A stretch of 64,000 bases of DNA from Kingdonia uniflora (taxonomy: Eukaryota > Streptophyta > Magnoliopsida > Ranunculales > Circaeasteraceae). The notes beneath the pieces are model-generated. The model had not been told where the DNA came from and did not search any database. It was given only the letters and a program-made list of their open reading frames with translations. A program made the position numbers and the translations under genes. This document shows, one piece after another, positions 11,500 through 21,371 of this stretch (its first letter is position 1; every line of letters begins with the position of its first letter). The stretch is from the NCBI GenBank assembly GCA_014058105.1, contig JACGCM010000669.1:2542001-2606000 (forward strand), read 5' to 3'.

Positions 11500-11841
11500 C
11501 TAAATTGCAATAAAGTATTGAAGGTAACTAGGTGACGAGTTTCGCAATTTGGGTATCATTAAATCCTTCTGTTCTGAATAGCTCAAGTACAGAGTCTGCA
11601 TTAGCTCAAGTACAGAGTCTGCATTCTCTGTGGACCTAATGTTGAACTTCTTCAACACCGAATTAGCTAATTCTAACGACAACCCACACGAGTTTATGAG
11701 GTAAGAAACAGTGGATGAATCCTCATTTGGAGATTCTGAGTTGGTTTTGAAAGATTGGGTTTGAAGAAAACAAACATTCAAAACTCTACTACTACTATTA
11801 CTTTGGCTGATTTGAAGCTTTTTGAAAAGAAATCGAAACAT
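11500..11841 (-). pseudogene. Captured 5' end of an mTERF-family gene
   Basis: A 113-codon minus-strand ORF starts MFRFLFKKLQ, has a Ser-rich, Arg-containing N-terminus like an organelle transit peptide, and then matches the start of plant mTERF proteins: SYLINSCGLSLELANSVLKKF followed by NADSVLELM. mTERF proteins are organelle-targeted helical-repeat factors that act in mitochondrial or plastid gene expression. Only the first repeat unit is present. A 27-bp direct duplication (AGCTCAAGTACAGAGTCTGC, about 11578-11630) disturbs it, and the ORF ends shortly after. Sequence upstream on the minus strand (11842-12000, including CTAGGGTTTAAAAC) looks like a plant 5' UTR. It lies wholly inside the hAT-type element. 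Confidence 0.72.
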
Positions 11842-12284
11842 TGATTTCGAGAAATAGATACAATGGGTTTTGGGGTTTCGATTAAACTTACTGAGTTTGA
11901 AGGTTTCGATCTTTTTTTTTTCACAAATCAGCTTCGTTATTACTCCATGAAATCCTCCAAGAATGAAGTTTTAAACCCTAGAAAAACCTATTTTAGCGCA
12001 TCTGAAATAAGATTAATGATTATGAACGCTGCCCAATAATTTAGCATTTTCGAGAATTCTAGAATGGAAGGAAATGTTCTAGAATGGAAGGGAATGCAAC
12101 ATTGATGTGGTTTTATTTACAAGTACACTACAACCTTAGAGGGGAGGAAACCTTTACAAAAGGTTTTCTAGTAGCATGTGAAAGATTTTTTTCCAAATAA
12201 ATGCTCTCCAGAAGATACATTCCTCCCAATGCGTCTCCACGTGCCGGTTATCATGTAAAAATAACAATAAGATTTACCAAAAAC

Positions 12285-12425
12285 GGTAGAACGGACACTC
12301 CATCTGTGACAACAACGCTTGAATCCAACACATAAAAGTTGAGAATCCCAATAACTGAAACGATACAACGGACGCTCTATCAGCGACAACTGCGCTTGAA
12401 TCCAACCCATAAAAGTTGAGAATCC
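12285..12425 (+). repeat. Two-copy direct duplication inside the hAT-type element
   Basis: Two diverged copies of about 65 bp share CAACGGACGCTC/GAACGGACACTC, GCTTGAATCCAAC and CATAAAAGTTGAGAATCC. They lie in subterminal sequence and probably reflect replication slippage or repair. The open minus-strand frame here (12168-12659) has no recognisable protein. Confidence 0.75.
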
Positions 12426-13661
12426 AAATTTACCCCCTTGGCGGGGTGTCCCTTGGTGAAGCGGCATCTCTGGCGACCGAAAAATATCATAGTTCAACCC
12501 ATAGGTAAAACAACACCCCTGACAATAAGGACAAGATGGGAAGCAAATTGGACAGTTTGTCTCAGTCGAGGCCCCTTTGCATTTGGAAATTAATATAAGT
12601 AAAATTACCAAAATACCTCTTAAATGTCTATAAAAAAATCCCTGGCTCCGCCCGTGCACAAAGGTGAATGAAAACGGAGATGTTACTTGTTTGCTTGTAC
12701 GTAGACGATCTAATTTTCACGGAAAATAATCCGAACATGTTCAAGGAGTTCAAGAGATTTATGGTACGGAATTTGAGATGACCGACATTGGCTTAATGTC
12801 ATTCTTTCTTGGAATTGAAGTGAAGCAAACAGAGAAAGGCATTTTTATCTCTCAAGAAGGTTATGCAAAAGAAATTCTCAAGAAATTCAAGATGGAAAAG
12901 TGTCAACCCGTGCAAACAACCATGGAATGTGGCATTAAGTTGTCAAAATATGATAATGGAGAACTTGTTGATCCAACAATGTTTAAAACCTTGGTTGGGA
13001 GTCTTCGATATTTGACATGTACAAAACCGGATATTATTTATGGTGTTGGACTAATTAGCCGGTACATAGAAGAACCAACTTCTATTCACTTAAAGACGGC
13101 AAAGAGGATCCTTCGATACATCAAATGTACTTGTAATCATGGATTATTTTACTCATCATCTAATGACTCTCAACTTGTAGGCTATTCCAATAGTGATTGG
13201 GGAGGAGATATTGATGATAGAAAGAGCACCACCGAATATGTGTTCTATACGGGACATACCACTTTCACATGGTCCTCGAATAAGCAACCGATCGTGACTC
13301 TTTCCACATGTAAAGCCGAGTATGTTGCCGCCTTATCGGGAGTTTGTCATGCACTTTGGTTGCGAAGTATGCTCAATGAACTTCAAATTCGTCAAGATGA
13401 ACCGACAAAGTTTTGTGATGATAATATGTCTGCAATAGCCTTAGCCAAAAATCCCATTTTTCATGAAAGGAGCAAATACATCGACATACGTTACCACTTT
13501 ATTCGGAAGTGTGTGAAGAAGAAAGAGATTGAACTCAACTACGTCCGCACTCATAATCAAGTCGCGGATATATTCACGAAGCCTCTCAAAGTTGACATAT
13601 CCACAAAATTGAAGGAGATGCTTGGAATGGTTGATGGACGAAAATTAAGCTTAAGAGGGGA

Positions 13662-13979
13662 TGTTGAAAGTTTAGCTTAATTGGTGCACATTTTTCAAAG
13701 CTACTTTGAGTATAAATAAAATATGAGAATGTTCAAGAAGATCGATCTTTCACATTCTTGTAACCAACTTTCGTTTTTTCATTTTGTGTGGTTTATTATG
13801 GTAATGTGAAACCTCTTAAATGGGTAGTGGGGTGTGTAGAAACTTCTCTAGTACCTATATATAGGTGAAGGGACTTTGTTTTGAGATATGAGTTCAAGAA
13901 TACATTAATATGAGTGTTTTTTGCCTCTTCCACTTATAATCCGAAAATCATCATTTCATTTCATTGTTCATATCCAACA
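13662..13979 (+). repeat. copia-1 3' LTR
   Basis: 318 bp matching the 5' LTR, with the same TATA-like CCTATATATAGG near 13855. It is preceded by the polypurine tract AAGAGGGGA at 13652-13660. The pol stop codon lies inside its first 20 bases. Confidence 0.93.
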
Positions 13980-14425
13980 CATGAAATATTCTAAATTAAG
14001 TACGTGAAACGGTGGAGCAAATGCATGATATCTTGGATTATATAATGGCAGTTCTGAGGAGGATGTCCAACTTTGATAAAGGGGAGTATACAGTGTGAAG
14101 AAGTGTCCATCCATAGTCTATCGTATTCCTTATTGTGGGCAATGGTAATGACTCTGAGATACCAAAATAGATATTTCCAGGTAAAGAAAGTAATTCCCAC
14201 AAAATGATTTTCCAAGTAAGAAAAGCAATTATCGGGTGTGATGTGCAATGCGATTCGTACTAGTCGATCAAATGTTACTTACGATGGAAAACGAAAATGA
14301 AAACTTACTGGGAATAAAAGGAAAGAATCAACTCTTTAAGAAGAAATATTGTATATTGAAACAACCGCAGGGAGTGTTCTATTGCTAGGGAGGGCAAAAA
14401 AAATTGGATGTCACAAATAAAAAAG
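13980..14425 (+). other. Unassigned stretch between copia-1 and the next LTR element
   Basis: There is no recognisable gene. A minus-strand open frame of 85 codons (13991-14248) has no family I know. The first bases after the LTR (CATGAAATATTC) may be the continuation of the interrupted LINE, but the similarity ends within a few codons. A short A-rich run (14396-14425) precedes the next LTR. Confidence 0.6.
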
Positions 14426-15089
14426 TGTTGGGTTATTTCAAAAACTCATGTGGACCATGGGCTTAAGTTTGGGTATGGGCATTTGGGCCTTTTATTCAAA
14501 CTTAGTCTTTCATCCTTTATAGTTGGTCTTTCATCTCTTTCATTTAAACGGCTGTTTTAGTGGAAGACCTAATCTTCAGGGCACGTAACGCATGCATTCA
14601 AAGATCGTTATTGAAGTGAGACGTGCTTATGACCGTTGTGTTTTAACCTATAAATACCTTCTTCCTCCCACAACAAAAGACACAAAAATCACTATTCATC
14701 ATCTTATCTCTCTCTTTAAAAACGGTTTATACTTGAGGTGCAACTCATTCAGTTTTTACGTAGACTTCCGTCGAAGCTACTGTAGATGCTCGTTGTATCC
14801 TGGGAGAGTACTTGAGATACTCTTTAAAGAGAGTGCGACCCACACCTCGAGCGCTAACCATCTTGTTACTCTTTCAAATCAATCGTTGTTACTATTACTA
14901 TTGTTCAGAACTCGGTGTTGCTGTTACGAAGCTCGAAACTATTAAGCTCGAGTTCGTTGTCGCTGATACGAAGCTCGAAATTATTACGAAGTTTGAGTTC
15001 ATTGTTACTATTCTGAGTACTGTAGCTGTTGTTGCTCGAAATACTGTAGCAGTCTAAAGCTCAAAATACTGTAGCAGTCTAAAGCTCAA
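14426..15089 (+). repeat. 5' LTR (3' end deleted) of the 14.4-16.4 kb element
   Basis: Nearly identical to 15560-16221. It contains CTATAAATACC (about 14650), a strong TATA box, and short internal repeats of ACTGTAGCAGTCTAAAGCTC and CGAAGCTCGAAAYTATTA. The small open frames here have no coding meaning, since they repeat in the other LTR. Confidence 0.85.
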
Positions 15090-15559
15090 ATAAGGAGCTT
15101 GTCACTCCAGAGTTCATCTCGCAGTACATAAATGTAAATATGCATGATATCTTGAAGCGAATGTTAGGCTGAGTTCTATATCTCATTTCTTTGAGTGGGG
15201 TGTCTAGCTACAAGAACACTCTTCACAGATTCACCAAGGTGATTGTAGAAGTGCGGCCGCTTCCTATGAGAAATTAGGCTAACTTCTCTAAAGCCTTCAC
15301 CTATACTGGGATTAAGCACATGGCCGAAATGTGCTGGCATTTAGGAATTGCACCTGGTAGGGTTGTATGTGGTTTTCCTCACTGTATAAAAGCAAATAAT
15401 GAGTTCGAGACTCTGATCACTTATTATTCTTATACGTTGAAGATTGTCCACTACGTAAAGGTTCAAGTCTAAGGACACCTTTACTTATGTACATCTCTAT
15501 ATATCGAAACCGTTATCTCATTTCTTTTCTCATTCGGAGAGTTTTTAAAAGTGGGGGAT

Positions 15560-16382
15560 TGTTGGGTTATTTCAAAAACTCATGTGGACCATGGGCTTAA
15601 GTTTGGGTATGGGCTTGGGCCTTTTATTCAAACTTAGTCTTTCATCCTTTATAGTGGGTCTTTCATCTCTTTCATTTAAACAACTGTTTTAGTGGAAGAC
15701 CTAATCTTCAGGGCACGTAACGCATGCATTCAAAGATCGTTATTGAAGTGAGACGTGCTTATGACCGTTGTGTTTTAACCTATAAATACCTTCTTCCTCC
15801 CACAACAAAAGACACAAAAATCACTATTCATCATCTTATCTCTCTCTCTAAAAACGGTTTATACTTGAGGTGCAACTCATTCAGTTTTTACGTAGACTTC
15901 CGTCGAAGCTACTGTAGATGCTCGTTGTATCCTGGGAGAGTACTTGAGATACTCTTTAAAGAGAGTGCGACCCACGCCTCGAGCGCTAACCATCTTGTTA
16001 CTCTTTCAAATCAATCGTTGTTACTATTACTATTGTTCAGAACTCGGTGTTGCTGTTACGAAGCTCGAAACTATTAAGCTCGAGTTCGTTGTCGCTGATA
16101 CGAAGCTCGAAATTATTACGAAGTTTGAGTTCATTGTTACTATTCTGAGTACTGTAGCTGTTGTTGCTCGAAGTACTGTAGCAGTCTATAGCTCAAAATA
16201 CTGTAGCAGTCTAAAGCTCAAAGTACTGTAGCAATTTGCAGCTCGAAGTTACTAAGAACTAAGTTATTGTCGCCAGTGTTCGATGAGAATTGCGTGGTCG
16301 TTCCAATTACTTCATATCCCTTATATTTGCCGTGCCGTTGTGAGGAAAGCATTATTACAGGTTCTTTACAATTATTTTTACA
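15560..16382 (+). repeat. 3' LTR of the 14.4-16.4 kb element
   Basis: About 823 bp, TG...CA, with the same TATA box near 15782 and the ACTGTAGCAGTC repeat array at about 16150-16240. It continues for ~160 bp beyond the point where the left LTR is truncated, which shows that the left copy lost its end. The right limit is set by TTTTTACA followed by the candidate duplication gaaag. Confidence 0.8.
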
Positions 16383-16742
16383 GAAAGTCTGCCCCATCTG
16401 TCTGTCCTCCTCCTCTTGCTTCTTCACATCTCAATTCTCACAGAGTTTCACCCTCTGGGGATACAAGTTATAAAGGCTAAGATACTAGGCGGATACAAAC
16501 GTAAATACAGAACAGAGAGAGCAATTCTAGCTATATTGCAGATCGGGTTGCCCGTGGGATGTATCATGTATGTCTCCCCCAACGCAAATTCAAAAGGCGC
16601 CCGGCACGATTAAATAGAAATAAAATATCATGTTCTTAAACTTATACTTGTTTTACCTTTCTCTCTACTCTAGCAATCTACCATTGGAAATACTTTAATG
16701 AAACATAACCAAAATATGCAAAAATCACTAAAGAAATCATAC
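16383..16742 (-). other. Probable intron 1 sequence downstream of the DUF936 exon
   Basis: This is AT-rich sequence after the candidate donor on the minus strand. No second DUF936 exon is recognised before the LTR element at 16382. A short open stretch near 16390-16430 (KKQEEEDRQM) is too short to assign. Confidence 0.4.
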
Positions 16743-17318
16743 CAATGCGGAATGTTTCTCTTTGAAAGCCCCTTTTGAACTCTTCTCCCACCCTCTCCTC
16801 ATCGAATCCAAACTCAACCTCCTCGCCTGGGTCACCTCCACACCCACATTCTCCACTGAAGACTGTCGCCCCACCATCCTCGCATCCCCAAACTCCAGCC
16901 TCTTCACTCCCTCTTTCTTCCTAAACCCCTCCTTAAACCCTACATTGCTCCGGAACGGTAACGCCTCGCTCGAACCCAAATCCACCGGACTCCCAACACA
17001 CTCTCTCCTCTTCGCCACCGGTTTCGCCCCTCGAAGAACAGGAACAGAACTGCCCGAGTCGATACGGGCAACCTGAATGAACTGCCCGAGCTGAATTTTA
17101 TCACTGAAGATGAGATCAACATCATCATCAGACATCAGCACGTATGCACAGTGAAGAAAGTCTGATACTTTCAGGTAAAAACCTTGATTACTCCAGGGAT
17201 CATCACCGGTTAGTGCCGGTACGACACCGATGACTTGGAGTAAAGGTGACCGGTGTATGGAGTTGTTGGTTGAGTGTTGTAGGAGTTTTGATAATGTGCC
17301 TGGCGTTAACGATGCCAT
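16743..17318 (-). CDS. DUF936 family protein, first exon
   Basis: The ATG at 17318 opens [15 protein letters not shown], the invariant start of the plant DUF936 family. It continues with [44 protein letters not shown] and [21 protein letters not shown], all family landmarks. The exon is 192 codons without a stop or frameshift. It then reaches GTATGATTTC, a plausible splice donor (GT at 16741-16742); reading on gives a stop after one codon. The function of the family is not established. The open frame extends 33 codons upstream, but conservation begins at this ATG. The basic, Ser-rich tail ([14 protein letters not shown]) is typical. Full family members are several hundred residues, so the later exons are missing, far away beyond the LTR element at 14.4-16.4 kb, or lost. 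Confidence 0.82.
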
Positions 17319-18050
17319 AAGAGAGAGAGGTTGTTCTACTACAATGGAGGAGGGTTTTGAAATATTGGGGTGGGGGACGGACATTGGGATGGTGAGAGCA
17401 CGTGATAGAAAGGACACGTAGAGGAAGGAGATGGCATTGTTGAGTGTGGTTCAAAAGGAAGCGTGGGTTTCGAGATTTGTAAAAGGTACAAGAAAGAGAG
17501 GGAAGCAGACATAGGGACAGTTGCTTTTTTGGTAGGACAAGGACCAGGCAGTTTGGGCTTGGGGCTTGGGGCTTGGGCATATAAGCACGAGATATTGGAG
17601 AGAAGAAAGAGAGAAAGATGCTGAAATATTTTTACAATAGAATGGATGGACAATTTTTGTTTTAAATTTTTAGCTTTTAATTATGCCTATCGTGTAAAAC
17701 ACTCCCAACGGTCGTGTTGTCTAACTAAAAACTCTTGAGGGTAGATGACAATTTACGAGGGAGATGGAAAATAAAGATATGGAGAAGGGATAGAGATGGG
17801 AAGAAAAGAAATATGGAGAATCTAGTGAATAGATAGATGAACATTTTAATTTGTTATATGTTCTGTTTTTCACTGTAATGACCGTGATTTTTTATTTCCT
17901 AATTATAGCTATTATTATATTCATTGTTGTGATACTCTGCATATTCCTATTCATTCTCTCGTCTGCATATTAATTATCCACGTTAAGTCCGCATACATTT
18001 TCCGCATATACACCTTCATCCATTGTGCATCAATTATTCCTTTCGACAGG
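17319..18050 (-). other. 5' flank of the DUF936 exon, then unassigned sequence
   Basis: On the minus strand this holds CT-rich, UTR-like sequence (17420-17640) and a TATA-like CTTATATGCC near 17575. From 17650 to 18050 the sequence is AT-rich and I see no gene or repeat boundary. A promoter role is inferred from position only. Confidence 0.35.
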
Positions 18051-20497
18051 TTTTGTCTATTAGATTCATTTTCGGCGTTCTGGTGGTTTCAGGCGATAGG
18101 GTGGTGTTGTGATTTATGGGAACCTCTAGTTGGGTTGTATTTGGTGGTTGTGTGGCTGTTGTTAGTGTGGTTTGGGGGGGTGATGTTTTTGGGTGTTTTG
18201 GCGTTGCTTGAGGTGAAGGTGTAGCGGACGTTTTTCGGGGTGAATCCTTTATAGGATTTCTGGGGTCTTTTTCTGAACAAACCAGTTCTATTCGAACAAG
18301 ACTTTCTCTGTTCGAATAGGATCATTCTTGGTGCAGTTGGATTTTTCCATGAGTTGCTTTATTCAAATAGGATTTCCCTCTGTTCGAATAAGATTTTCCT
18401 TCTGTTCGAATAGAATTTCCCTCTGTTCGAATAGGATCATTCTTAGAACAGTTATTTTTCCCCTGAACTATTTTATTCGAATAGGATGTTTCTCTATTCG
18501 AATAAGTCCTTCCTTGTACAGTTGAGCTTTCTTCACTGACCTTTTCTATTCGAACAAGCCTTCTCTCTGTTCGAATAGGAATATTATCTCTGTTCGAATA
18601 GGAATATTTCTTATTCGAATAGAGGCGCATTTTGAGCACCTGCTGGGTTAAATGCTTTCTTTTTCTCACTTTCTCTCTTCACTCAAACTCACTCTCTCTC
18701 TCTCCTCTCCCTAACCGATTCCCCCCTCCTCCACACTCTTGATCCAATCTTCCCCATCACTCGCAGATTCTTCACCAGCTTCGTCGCAACCTTCACTCCT
18801 ATCCTTGGTGAGTTATTCTCGATTCCCTTTCTGTTCTTTTCTCTCGATTCGGCGTAGGGTTAATTCTAGGGTTTGTGTTTTGTTGTCGTTTTCTTAAATT
18901 GATTGTTTGTTTGTTGTTGCTATTGATTGTGATAGTTTGTTCGTTGTTCCGATTGTCTCGTCGTCGATCCTAGGTTTAGTATTCCGAGTTGGTTTTCTGC
19001 CGGACTTGAATTATTATCAGGCGAGTTTTATTCCCTCATTACTAAGTTTCTATACTAGTTTCTGAGTATTGTTTTAGAGTGTTAAATTGAACTTAGAGAT
19101 GCTATGTAATTAAACTATAATTTAACCTAGGAATTATTATGTTTATATTGTTAACCTGTAGTTTAGGCTTGTTAATTATTCGGGAGCTTGGTTTATGGTT
19201 CGTATAGGACCTAAGCTTAATTAGTAGTGGTTGGGTTAGCGTTCTCGTGGCTTTGCCCCTGAATGCCCCTTCCATCCTTAAGAGATTGATGTGTTGGATG
19301 TAGTGACGGTTAGGTTGCGGTGTCGGCTATGCTTAGTCGGTGCAACCGAGTCCCTATTCATCCGGATTGTGTTGCTGTGTGAGCGGCAGCTGTGTTGTTT
19401 TCTTGTACACCTGTTGCATCTTAATAACTTATCATAACATCTTTTAAAACTTATTAAGATTGGATACTCGAACACTCCTCTTCGGTTAACCTCCGATAGG
19501 GTCCAAGGAGTCCTAAGAACGGGTTAAAAGATTTGGTAAGATTGGCAATGGCACTATCATACCTAATTCAACCACTCAGGAGTGTGGAATGGTATGAGAC
19601 AGAGTCATGGAGATCCCAACTTATTCCACGGTGAGGTTAAAATTTCTTGAAATGATACAGACTATTGCTCCGTTGGGTTGGAAACTCCCATTACCACTTT
19701 GATCAAGTGAGACCTATCCTTAGCTTGGTCGAGCTTAACAAAATCGTACCTGTGTGTCCCCTTACTAATCTCTTTAAGAAAATTAGACATTAGCAATTGA
19801 TCAACCTACTACTTAGGAATTACGAGTATCGATTTTATAGCATCACGTCATACTGCACCTAGGATAAGTATGGGATTATCCAGTCATCACGTCACGTCAT
19901 GGCATTGCATATTCTCTTATCATCGCATCTCCCTCCTCTCATATTTTTGACTCTATTCTCCACCCTCTTATCAACTCTTTATCCATTGTAATCATTTAAT
20001 ATATATTGTTAGACTTGTGTAAACTTGTTTCTTTATTACATTCATCTCTACCTCTATTTATGGTACAAGTTTATTAGTAGGATATTTAGTTATGTTGGGT
20101 TTAGTGAGCCGTGGTTTGCTCACTCTCATTTTATAACCATTTCAGAAGTTGAGTAGCTTGGACTGCCGCGTGGTTAGCCAGTTCAGAGACAGATTTTGCC
20201 GCTGCAGATTTCCTTTAGTTCTAAATTTTTGTAGGTGTTCTCAACATATATCGTTGAGTTTTATTTGAGATATTGTATTACATTTTCGACTGATGTGTAT
20301 ATATATATTTTTTGCTTCCGCGTTATATTGTTATTGTTATTTCTTTACTCTGATGATTATTGTTATATGTGAATAGCCGAGCAAAAATTTGTCTACGGCT
20401 TGGCTATTTGTAGGGTAGAATCCTTGGATTGCCTGACCTACACTACCTAGAATCTAGTAGTTGGTCAAGCTACCGATTACTGGACTTTGGGGCGTGA
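18050..20497 (+). repeat. Long LTR-like block (Tekay/Del-type end) with a TTCGAA array
   Basis: There is no coding sequence over 2.4 kb. The layout is that of a long plant gypsy LTR: a repeat-rich U3 (TTCGAA array), a CT-rich leader (18660-18800), T-rich intronic-like sequence, and a 3' part ending in TTTGGGGCGTGACA (20484-20497). GGGGCGTGACA is a typical terminus of Tekay/Del chromovirus LTRs, which begin TGTCAC. The matching start TGTCAC is not found upstream, so this is a 5'-truncated or solo LTR. The following tccac could be the duplicated target. The left edge is approximate. Confidence 0.5.
18270..18630 (+). repeat. TTCGAA-centred array
   Basis: Over a dozen copies of TTCGAATAG/TTCGAACAAG-type words occur, most often as CTGTTCGAATAGGA, spaced about 18-28 bp and separated by pyrimidine-rich linkers such as TTTCCCT. 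TTCGAA is a palindrome. The array lies directly upstream of CT-rich leader sequence. Similar arrays are at 46.3 kb, 49.3 kb and 37.2 kb. Confidence 0.85.
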
Positions 20498-20502
20498 CAT
20501 CC

Positions 20503-20946
20503 ACTCTAAGAGCATCCTGAGCAATAGGGTGAGTCCACCCTCTTTTTTTCCAACAGACCATCCAGCAATAAGGTGATTTTGCCAAGGTGGCACCCAAATC
20601 ATCACAAAAACCCACCCTGAGGGTCGGTTCAAAGACCTGCAATGTGGGTTCTACTTTTTTCAATGTTGAACTGCGCAGCAAAATAGATGCGTGAAATTAA
20701 AATACGTCACAAGTTTCAACGATTTGCGATACGTTTTTTAATTAAAATTGTTGTCGCAGTTTTGAACTATGGGGCATTATTATTTTATTATTGTTTCTCT
20801 CCTCTTTCTCTCATGCAATGCAATCTTTTGTGATTGGTTTAAATCTAAAAATAATAGGTGGGTGGTTTTTCAATTATCGTGTAAAAATCAAGGTTGGTAA
20901 CTATTTAAGCATTTTAGCTGGTTCAAAACGACTGCATATGCTCTAA
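20503..20946 (+). mobile_element. MITE-like unit
   Basis: The left end, CTCTAAGAGCATCCTGAGC, and the right end, read on the other strand as GTTAGAGCATATGCAGTCG, are inverted and share AGAGCAT. The AGAGCATCNNCAGC word is common at the ends of plant miniature elements. The interior lacks coding sequence. Superfamily and target duplication are not resolved. Confidence 0.4.
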
Positions 20947-20974
20947 CTTAGCAATTCATTCAAAATTCCAATCA

Positions 20975-21360
20975 CTAAGAGCATCAGTAGCAGGTTAGGT
21001 ATATTAACTAGCCACATAGGCTTAAAATCAGAGAAAATATGACAATTCGGGGTAGGAATGCGCTAAGCGCAAGTCAAATAATGTCAGTTTTTTGTTTGTT
21101 TTATTTTAAATTGAAAAAAAATAAATGTTGTGTGCCAATTGAATTGACGCACAATTTTTATTAAATAAAAAAATCATATTGTGCGCCACTTGAAGTGGCA
21201 TACACACACAAAACCAATTTAAAAACATTAAACGCGTGGATCATCTTACTAATTCTAATTCTAATTCTAACCATAACAACATCGCCACATATAGCCACTG
21301 ATTTTATAAATAGGAGTGCACGATCCTAAAAAGAGAGATTTACAACATTTGGATCGCTAT
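20975..21360 (+). mobile_element. Second MITE-like unit, left end only clear
   Basis: It begins CACTAAGAGCATCAGTAGCAGG, the same terminal word as the neighbouring unit, followed by AT-rich sequence with the inverted words GTGTGCCAATTGAATTG and GTGCGCCACTTGAAGTG. No matching right end could be fixed. Confidence 0.3.
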
Positions 21361-21371
21361 ATTAGTGACGC

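Larger units (their letters stand above)
11349..12656 (+). mobile_element. Non-autonomous hAT-type element with a captured gene fragment (Pack-hAT)
   Basis: 1308 bp flanked by the perfect 8-bp duplication cacaaagg (11341-11348 and 12657-12664). Its ends, CAGGGGTGGATTTAGGG on the left and CACGGGCGGAGCCAGGG on the other strand at the right, are imperfect inverted repeats of the plant hAT type. It carries no transposase. Inside, on the minus strand, is the 5' end of an mTERF-family gene with 5'-UTR-like sequence (separate entry). Also inside is a roughly 65-bp direct duplication at about 12285-12425. It splits the copia-1 RT domain, so it inserted after copia-1. Confidence 0.9.
10830..13680 (+). 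pseudogene. copia-1 reverse transcriptase and RNase H, split by a hAT-type element
   Basis: The first half runs from WGEAMDDEINAIEKNDTWEL (10841) through [44 protein letters not shown] and [12 protein letters not shown] to the insertion at 11349. The second half resumes at 12665 with the catalytic YVDD (12698-12709) and then LRMTDIGLMSFFLGIEV. From 12778 to 13680 there is a 300-codon open stretch covering the end of RT and the RNase H (GSLRYLTCTKPDI, DWGGDIDDRKSTT, LSTCKAEYVAA, DNMSAIALAKNP, HNQVADIFTKPL). The stop TAA (13678-13680) lies 17-19 bp inside the 3' LTR, which is normal for some copia elements. A TAG at 11108 and a frameshift near 12750 break the ORF. Confidence 0.9.
7578..13979 (+). 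mobile_element. Ty1/copia LTR retrotransposon (copia-1), complete outline, with two nested insertions
   Basis: Both LTRs (7578-7897 and 13662-13979) begin TGTTGAAAG and end ATCCAACA. Between them lie a tRNA-Met-type primer site, gag, protease, integrase, RT and RNase H in copia order, and a purine tract (AAGAGGGGA) just before the 3' LTR. Removing the TRIM and the hAT-type element leaves about 4.76 kb, a usual copia length. The LTRs differ at roughly 8-10% of positions by eye, which indicates an old insertion. It is inserted in a LINE (left flank ...GATGCCAATAC). The expected 5-bp duplication is not evident (aatac on the left, catga on the right). Confidence 0.93.
14426..16382 (+). mobile_element. 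Internally deleted LTR retroelement (about 2 kb)
   Basis: Two direct repeats start TGTTGGGTTATTTC, at 14426 and 15560, 1134 bp apart. A purine tract AAAAGTGGGGGA directly precedes the second copy, so the repeats are LTRs and not a simple duplication. The left LTR matches the right one only to about 15089; the last ~160 bp of the LTR and the primer site are missing, and the remaining interior is only about 470 bp without protease or RT. A likely 5-bp duplication is aaaag (14421-14425) and gaaag (16383-16387), with one mismatch. It is therefore a deletion derivative of a larger element, probably copia. The right end (16370-16382) is less certain. Confidence 0.82.

Noticed and set aside
12168..12659. 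163-codon minus-strand open frame inside the hAT-type element
   Set aside because: Crosses the element's right terminus and an internal direct duplication, with no recognisable domain; treated as chance.
15240..15420. Short coding-like stretch in the interior of the 14.4-16.4 kb element
   Set aside because: No family match and many stops; insufficient to call a gene.
14592..16231. Two almost identical 117-codon frames
   Set aside because: They lie in the two LTRs of one element; repeated because the LTR is repeated, and they overlap the promoter.
18270..18630. TTCGAA arrays as heat-shock elements
   Set aside because: The heat-shock consensus needs GAA and TTC separated by two bases; TTCGAA has no gap, so the match is not canonical.
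18322..18669. 115-codon minus-strand frame with repeated YSNR/IRTE peptides
   Set aside because: Produced by the TTCGAA array; no evidence of a protein.
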